From CAIZGX01 sp964430305 (GTDB lineage Bacteria; Bacteroidota; Bacteroidia; Flavobacteriales_D; Sanyastnellaceae), in the NCBI GenBank assembly GCA_964430305.1, contig CAYSEX010000022.1:1-35663 (forward strand): a stretch of 35,663 nucleotides of DNA. Reading direction: 5' to 3'. Under the pieces are notes generated by a model. The model was not told the DNA's origin. It did no database searches and saw nothing but the letters and a program-made list of their open reading frames with translations. Made by a program: the position numbers and the translations under genes. Below, piece by piece: positions 31,626-35,663 of this stretch (position 1 is its first letter; each line of letters starts with the position of its first letter).

Positions 31626-32060
31626 TTAAAACTCCAATTGCATGGTCACAGGGCCATCGTTAATGAGTTCTACTTGCATATCGGCCCCGAATATTCCAGC
31701 TTGAACTGGAACGTATTTAGCTAGTTCTTTCAAAAAAAAGTTATACAAAGGAATAGCCTGCTCTGGTCGTGCGGCCTCAATGAAACTGGGTCTATTTCCT
31801 TTTTGGGTGTTGGCGTAAAGGGTGAATTGACTAACAACTAAAACCTCACCTGAAACATTTTGAATATCTAAATTCATTTTCCCGTCTGCATCGCTGAAAA
31901 GCCTCAGCTTACATATTTTTTCTATGGCGTTATTGACTGTGTTTTCGTTATCTAAATGATGAATGCCTAAAAGAAGTAAATAGCCATGACCAATTTGAGA
32001 AACTTCTTGCTTGTTCACATTGACAGAGGCTTTAGCAACACGTTGAAGAATGATTTTCAC
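31626..32060 (-). CDS. dtd: D-aminoacyl-tRNA deacylase
   Basis: Hydrolyses D-aminoacyl-tRNAs, protecting translation from D-amino acids, in the cytoplasm. The frame can be read from an ATG at 32135, but the family start lies just before KIILQRVAKASV, which here is a GTG at 32060. That gives 144 residues, against 145 in E. coli. Key family segments are intact: FSDADGKMNL, VSQFTLYA, RPSFIEAA and the cross-subunit Gly-Pro motif in NDGPVTMQL. The GTG overlaps the TGA of the upstream membrane-protein gene (GTGA), so it is translationally coupled to it. Confidence 0.93.
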   Translation of the reverse strand: MKIILQRVAKASVNVNKQEVSQIGHGYLLLLGIHHLDNENTVNNAIEKICKLRLFSDADGKMNLDIQNVSGEVLVVSQFTLYANTQKGNRPSFIEAARPEQAIPLYNFFLKELAKYVPVQAGIFGADMQVELINDGPVTMQLEF

Positions 32061-33571
32061 TGGTGATAGGATTCGTTGAGGTGAGATTTTGACATGAATG
32101 TCTCTAAGTTGTCTTCTGTTTCCACTAAAAGCCAACCCTTTTTAATATTGACTTTGATAATTTTTAAATAATTGTAGTCTAATTTATTGAGCTTCCGAAC
32201 ATCATCACCATGAATGAGAATGCGATGAAAAACAAGCTGGTTCATACTGCTTCTCCAGCGTCTTCTTTCGTATTCACAATTCAGGGTTTTCCCGAAATCG
32301 GCAATTAGGCATTCGCATCCGTAGGTTACGGAATGTTCTGGAGTATCGCCAGTGAGTGAAATATAGATATCTGCATTTTCTGAAAAGGCTTGCATCTCTT
32401 CACATTTCGTTTGAAGAGACGAAACTTTTGTAGCAACTACACAAGGGCTTTGCATTTCATCGGCTGCAAAAGCAATACTTGATGATAAAAAGACAATTTT
32501 AAATACTGATACAAGAGCAACAGGAAAAATAATCCACTGTTGAATTTTTTGAAAGAAAGAACTTGATTGAAATTGACTCAAATGGGCGAGCAGAACCATT
32601 ATGATGAATGGAAAAGCAAGGAAAAAACGCCCGCCAGAGAAAAAAGGTGAGTAACCGCAATCGGCTGTTTTCTCCATGAAAAAGGTCAGTGATGTTCCAA
32701 GAAGTACAAAGAATATGGCCCAACTCACAGTGGTATTTCTTTTTCGAAAGAACAACATTAAACGAATTAAAATGGGAAGAAGAATAATTCCACCACGCCA
32801 GATTAGGGGTGTTAATTGGTCAAAATAGAAATATATTTTTTTCATGCAAGCCAAGAAAAATGTAAAGCCAAATTTTAAACTTGGAGCTTGATGAATGACC
32901 CACTCGGGATGGTTTTGATAGAATTTGTGATTCCAAAGAATGAGTAGAAGACCCAAAGTGGATCCCAAAAGAAATAGAGAAGAAAATGAAAGTATTTGTT
33001 TCCATTTTTTCGGGTGATCAATGAAAAAAAGCGGTGCAATTAAAATGGTATTCAGGTTGAAAAAAAGTCCAAGGCCAAATAAACTACCTGCAATCAAAGC
33101 ATTTCTTGATGATTGTTGATGCATCCAAATGGCATAGGCAATGGATCCAAAAAACACTCCGGTTACAAAACCTCTGGGAATGGCTGTGAGTATGTCGTAA
33201 TCGGTGGAAAGGAATAGTAAAACCAACAGCGGAATGCTCGCTTCCCAATACCCCCATTTTTTTTTGAATACGTAGCTGAACACAAAAAATGGAATGGTAC
33301 TTAATAGGGCAGTGGCAAGTGGAAGAGCAATGGGTAGTGGAGTTCCAAGTAAATAAAAAGGTAAGGCAATTAGTGGTTCTAGGTTTGGGTTGTATGCTTG
33401 TCCGTAGAAACATGGCCCGTAGAAAATGCCTTCTGCGTAGTCTTTGGTTACCTGCCATAAAATGGTTTGGTCACCATCAGTATAACTCATACCAAAGGCA
33501 ACAAAGAAATAAATTTTCGCCAGCAGTGTTATTCCAACAAGCAGTTGATATTTTCTTTTCGAGAATTCCAT
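32057..33571 (-). CDS. Polytopic membrane protein, GT-C glycosyltransferase-like
   Basis: A 504-residue inner-membrane protein with about ten to twelve helices in the first 370 residues and a soluble domain of about 130 residues after that. The first loop carries YTDGDQTIL, an acidic motif of the type found in GT-C enzymes such as ArnT/PMT relatives, and further helices have the usual aromatic-rich loops. Transfer of a sugar from a lipid-linked donor is therefore a reasonable guess, but no family can be named. It is divergent from recG with only 38 bases between the starts and precedes dtd in one transcript. Confidence 0.65.
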   Translation of the reverse strand: MEFSKRKYQLLVGITLLAKIYFFVAFGMSYTDGDQTILWQVTKDYAEGIFYGPCFYGQAYNPNLEPLIALPFYLLGTPLPIALPLATALLSTIPFFVFSYVFKKKWGYWEASIPLLVLLFLSTDYDILTAIPRGFVTGVFFGSIAYAIWMHQQSSRNALIAGSLFGLGLFFNLNTILIAPLFFIDHPKKWKQILSFSSLFLLGSTLGLLLILWNHKFYQNHPEWVIHQAPSLKFGFTFFLACMKKIYFYFDQLTPLIWRGGIILLPILIRLMLFFRKRNTTVSWAIFFVLLGTSLTFFMEKTADCGYSPFFSGGRFFLAFPFIIMVLLAHLSQFQSSSFFQKIQQWIIFPVALVSVFKIVFLSSSIAFAADEMQSPCVVATKVSSLQTKCEEMQAFSENADIYISLTGDTPEHSVTYGCECLIADFGKTLNCEYERRRWRSSMNQLVFHRILIHGDDVRKLNKLDYNYLKIIKVNIKKGWLLVETEDNLETFMSKSHLNESYHQ

Positions 33572-33595
33572 TTTTAACGCAGGCCCAAGTTATTA

Positions 33596-33603
33596 TATAT
33601 TCG
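33596..33603 (+). promoter_or_regulatory. Putative -7 box of recG
   Basis: TATATTCG, one mismatch from TAnnTTTG, lies six bases before the recG ATG at 33610. No -33 TTG is visible. It falls in the 38-base gap shared with the divergent membrane-protein gene. Confidence 0.2.
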
Positions 33604-33609
33604 TGAAGT

Positions 33610-35663
33610 ATGTCGAAACTGCAAACAGATATTTCCTATTTACGTGGTGTGGGTCCTGCAAGGGCAGAGCTGCTCAAAGAGCAGTTGGGAATTTCAGTTT
33701 GGGAAGATTTGTTATTTCATGTTCCTTTTCGATACGTAGATAAATCGCAGATTACCAAGGTTTCGGAAATTCAGTCAGAGGCAGTGGCGGTGCAATTGAT
33801 GGGGACCATTGTTCGTGTTTCTGAGGTTGGTGTTGGAAGAGCGAAAAGGTGTATTGCATTATTTCAAGATGATACCGGCACATTGGAATTGGTTTGGTTT
33901 AAGGTTCCTGCTTGGTTGAAACAGAGTTTGCCATTGAATACACCTTGTTTGGTTTACGGAAAACCCACTGCTTTCAAGGGTAAATTCAATTTGACACACC
34001 CCGAAATTGAAGATCTTGAAAAGTCACGGTTGCAAGCAGGAGTCATGTTGAAACCCGTCTACAGTACCACAGAAAAATGTGCAAAGAAGGGTTTGAATAG
34101 TCAGGCCATTTCGAAGTTGACTGCACAACTGATGGAAGAGGCGTATGCAGAGATAGATGAGAATTTGCCCACCTCTATGCTTTCGAAATACAAGCTTATG
34201 GATCGTGCTTTGGCGCTTCAACAGTTGCATTTACCGAAGTCAATGGAGCTGCTTGAGCAAGCACGCCGAAGAATGAAGTTTGAAGAGCTCTTTTATTTGC
34301 AGTTGCAAATGGTCATGCAAAAAAGAAAATCTACAGTAGATGAGCGTGGAGTTGTTTTTCATCGGGTAGGCGATTTATTTCATCAGTTTTATAAAACCTG
34401 TTTGCCATTCGAATTAACGAATGCCCAGAAACGTGTGGTCAAGGAAATTCGCAATGATGTTTCGAAGGGGACACACATGAATCGATTGGTACAGGGCGAT
34501 GTTGGAAGTGGAAAGACCATTGTTGCGCTTATGGCTGTTATCTTGGCCATAGACAACGGGTTCCAAGCATGTCTCATGGCTCCGACGGAAATTCTCGCTA
34601 ATCAGCATTTTGAGGGCATATCTGAATTATTAGCGCCTCTTGGTGTGCGGGTTGAATTGTTGACAGGTTCGGTGAAGAAAAAAGATCGAGTAAAATTATT
34701 AGAGGATCTGAAGAGTGGCGAGTTGAAATTTGTGATTGGTACTCATGCATTGATTGAACCAGTTGTTGAATTTTCTAATTTGGGTTTGGTTGTAATTGAC
34801 GAACAGCACAGATTTGGTGTTGCACAGCGTGCGGCATTGTGGAAGAAAGCCATGATACCTCCGCACGTATTGGTTATGACAGCTACCCCCATACCAAGAA
34901 CACTGGCTATGACTGTTTATGGCGATTTAGATGTGAGCGTGATTGACGAATTGCCACCGGGAAGAAAGCCAATTAAAACGGAATGGCATTCAGACAATTA
35001 TAGAATTATGTTGTTTGAATTTATGCGTCAGGAAATTGCGAAGGGAAGGCAAGTGTATGTGGTGTATCCGATGATTGAAGAAAGTGAGACTTTAGATTAC
35101 AAAGATTTATTTGATGGGTATGAGAGTATTTCTCGAGCTTTTCCCATGCCGAATTATTTCATCAGTATTGTTCATGGCAGAATGAAGGCAGAGGATCGCG
35201 ATTTTGAGATGAAGCAGTTTATTGAGAAGAAGACGCAGATTTTGGTCGCTACTACAGTGATTGAGGTGGGGGTGAATGTTCCGAATGCGAGTGTGATGGT
35301 GATAGAGAGTGCGGAACGTTTTGGGCTGTCGCAGTTGCATCAGTTACGTGGTAGGGTGGGAAGGGGAGCGGATCAGAGTTATTGTGTTTTAATGACTGGA
35401 AATAAATTGAGTGAGGATACGAAGTTGCGCATGGAGACCATGGTGCGAACGAATGATGGATTTGAGATAGCGGAAGTGGATTTGCAGTTGCGTGGGCCGG
35501 GCGATTTGGCGGGAACACAGCAGAGTGGGGTATTACAGTTGAAGATTGCTGACTTAATGCGTGATCAGCAGATGATGGCTGCGGCTCGGAACATTGCCAA
35601 CGAGTGGTTGGCTGAAGATCCGGAGATGCGTAGTTCAGATAGTGAGATTATACTTCGTGAATT
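33610..35663 (+). CDS. recG: ATP-dependent DNA helicase RecG, 3' end missing
   Basis: Superfamily 2 branch-migration helicase that remodels stalled replication forks and Holliday junctions. The frame is open from the ATG to the window edge (684 codons plus two bases), almost the whole of a protein of about 700 residues. The N-terminal wedge domain starts with DISYLRGVGPARAELL, a helix-hairpin-helix-like segment. Helicase motifs are in order: Walker A GDVGSGKT (about 296-303), DEQHRFG (from about 397), TATPIPRT (about 424), and VIEVGVNVPNAS and QLRGRVGRG (from about 578). It is divergent from the GT-C-like gene at 33571. No stop codon is reached, so no terminator or following gene can be described. 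Confidence 0.97.
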   Translation, partial: MSKLQTDISYLRGVGPARAELLKEQLGISVWEDLLFHVPFRYVDKSQITKVSEIQSEAVAVQLMGTIVRVSEVGVGRAKRCIALFQDDTGTLELVWFKVPAWLKQSLPLNTPCLVYGKPTAFKGKFNLTHPEIEDLEKSRLQAGVMLKPVYSTTEKCAKKGLNSQAISKLTAQLMEEAYAEIDENLPTSMLSKYKLMDRALALQQLHLPKSMELLEQARRRMKFEELFYLQLQMVMQKRKSTVDERGVVFHRVGDLFHQFYKTCLPFELTNAQKRVVKEIRNDVSKGTHMNRLVQGDVGSGKTIVALMAVILAIDNGFQACLMAPTEILANQHFEGISELLAPLGVRVELLTGSVKKKDRVKLLEDLKSGELKFVIGTHALIEPVVEFSNLGLVVIDEQHRFGVAQRAALWKKAMIPPHVLVMTATPIPRTLAMTVYGDLDVSVIDELPPGRKPIKTEWHSDNYRIMLFEFMRQEIAKGRQVYVVYPMIEESETLDYKDLFDGYESISRAFPMPNYFISIVHGRMKAEDRDFEMKQFIEKKTQILVATTVIEVGVNVPNASVMVIESAERFGLSQLHQLRGRVGRGADQSYCVLMTGNKLSEDTKLRMETMVRTNDGFEIAEVDLQLRGPGDLAGTQQSGVLQLKIADLMRDQQMMAAARNIANEWLAEDPEMRSSDSEIILRE

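Noticed and set aside
31618..31641. Possible terminator between the small secreted gene and dtd (GCAATT/AATTGC)
   Set aside because: Only six base pairs, mostly A-T, with a 12-base loop and no T tract.
35107..35518. Minus-strand frames inside recG near the right edge
   Set aside because: Histidine- and serine-rich antisense translations of a conserved helicase; no support.
1..35663. Mobile elements, CRISPR arrays, tRNA or rRNA genes, phage defence cluster
   Set aside because: No transposase, integrase, repeat-spacer array, cloverleaf-like conserved sequence or known defence domain was seen on either strand.

Overview
The window looks like a compact, AT-rich chromosomal segment of a Bacteroidota bacterium, probably from the Flavobacteriales. 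Supporting signs are a choice-of-anchor-L surface protein with a gliding-motility/type IX secretion C-terminus, a GldA-type ABC ATPase, a DUF4834-YfhO pair, a DUF4924 protein, a SusC-like TonB receptor with a carboxypeptidase-regulatory domain, and several copies of the TAnnTTTG -7 promoter box typical of the phylum. I see no tRNA, rRNA, CRISPR array, insertion sequence, phage gene or plasmid function. No stretch without a gene exceeds about 140 bases.

Layout. 1-993 is the 3' part of an Asp-box (sialidase-like) protein. It meets asnS (minus) tail to tail, and asnS diverges from a secreted anchor-L protein (2532-4406). gpmI and an upstream two-membrane-segment histidine kinase form a minus-strand pair (4420-6874), divergent from a patatin/outer-membrane-barrel protein (7015-9300). 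9327-13645 is a tightly overlapping four-gene surface-polysaccharide cassette (Gfo/Idh/MocA dehydrogenase, Wzx-like flippase, GT4 glycosyltransferase, FemAB-like acyltransferase) closed by a strong bidirectional terminator. A TPR-like secreted protein (minus) and a TonB-dependent receptor (plus) follow.

16844-22266 is a six-gene minus-strand run read in the order FIST sensor, hybrid histidine kinase, purN, MarC, ArsC/Spx-like, EamA exporter. The FIST-kinase pair is the most interesting unit: it resembles NosP/NahK-type nitric-oxide sensing pairs. 22384-26220 is gldA, a DUF4834 protein and YfhO. 26161-27257 is a coupled DCC-family redox protein and seven-helix membrane protein. 27305-31625 is a plus-strand run (GNAT/FemAB-like enzyme, MFS transporter, small unknown, membrane-anchored OmpH/Skp-like protein, DUF4924, small secreted protein). 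dtd and a GT-C-like membrane protein lie on the minus strand (31626-33571), and recG runs off the right edge.

Genes are packed with start/stop overlaps (ATGA, GTGA, TAATG) and convergent 3' overlaps. Several start codons follow a TAnnTTTG-like box by only 4-6 bases, which would give leaderless or nearly leaderless mRNAs if the boxes are real. Many longest-frame starts are not the likely real starts; corrected starts are given for asnS, the flippase, the FemAB-like protein, the TonB receptor, the ArsC-like protein, the DCC protein, the GNAT-like protein, the MFS transporter and dtd.
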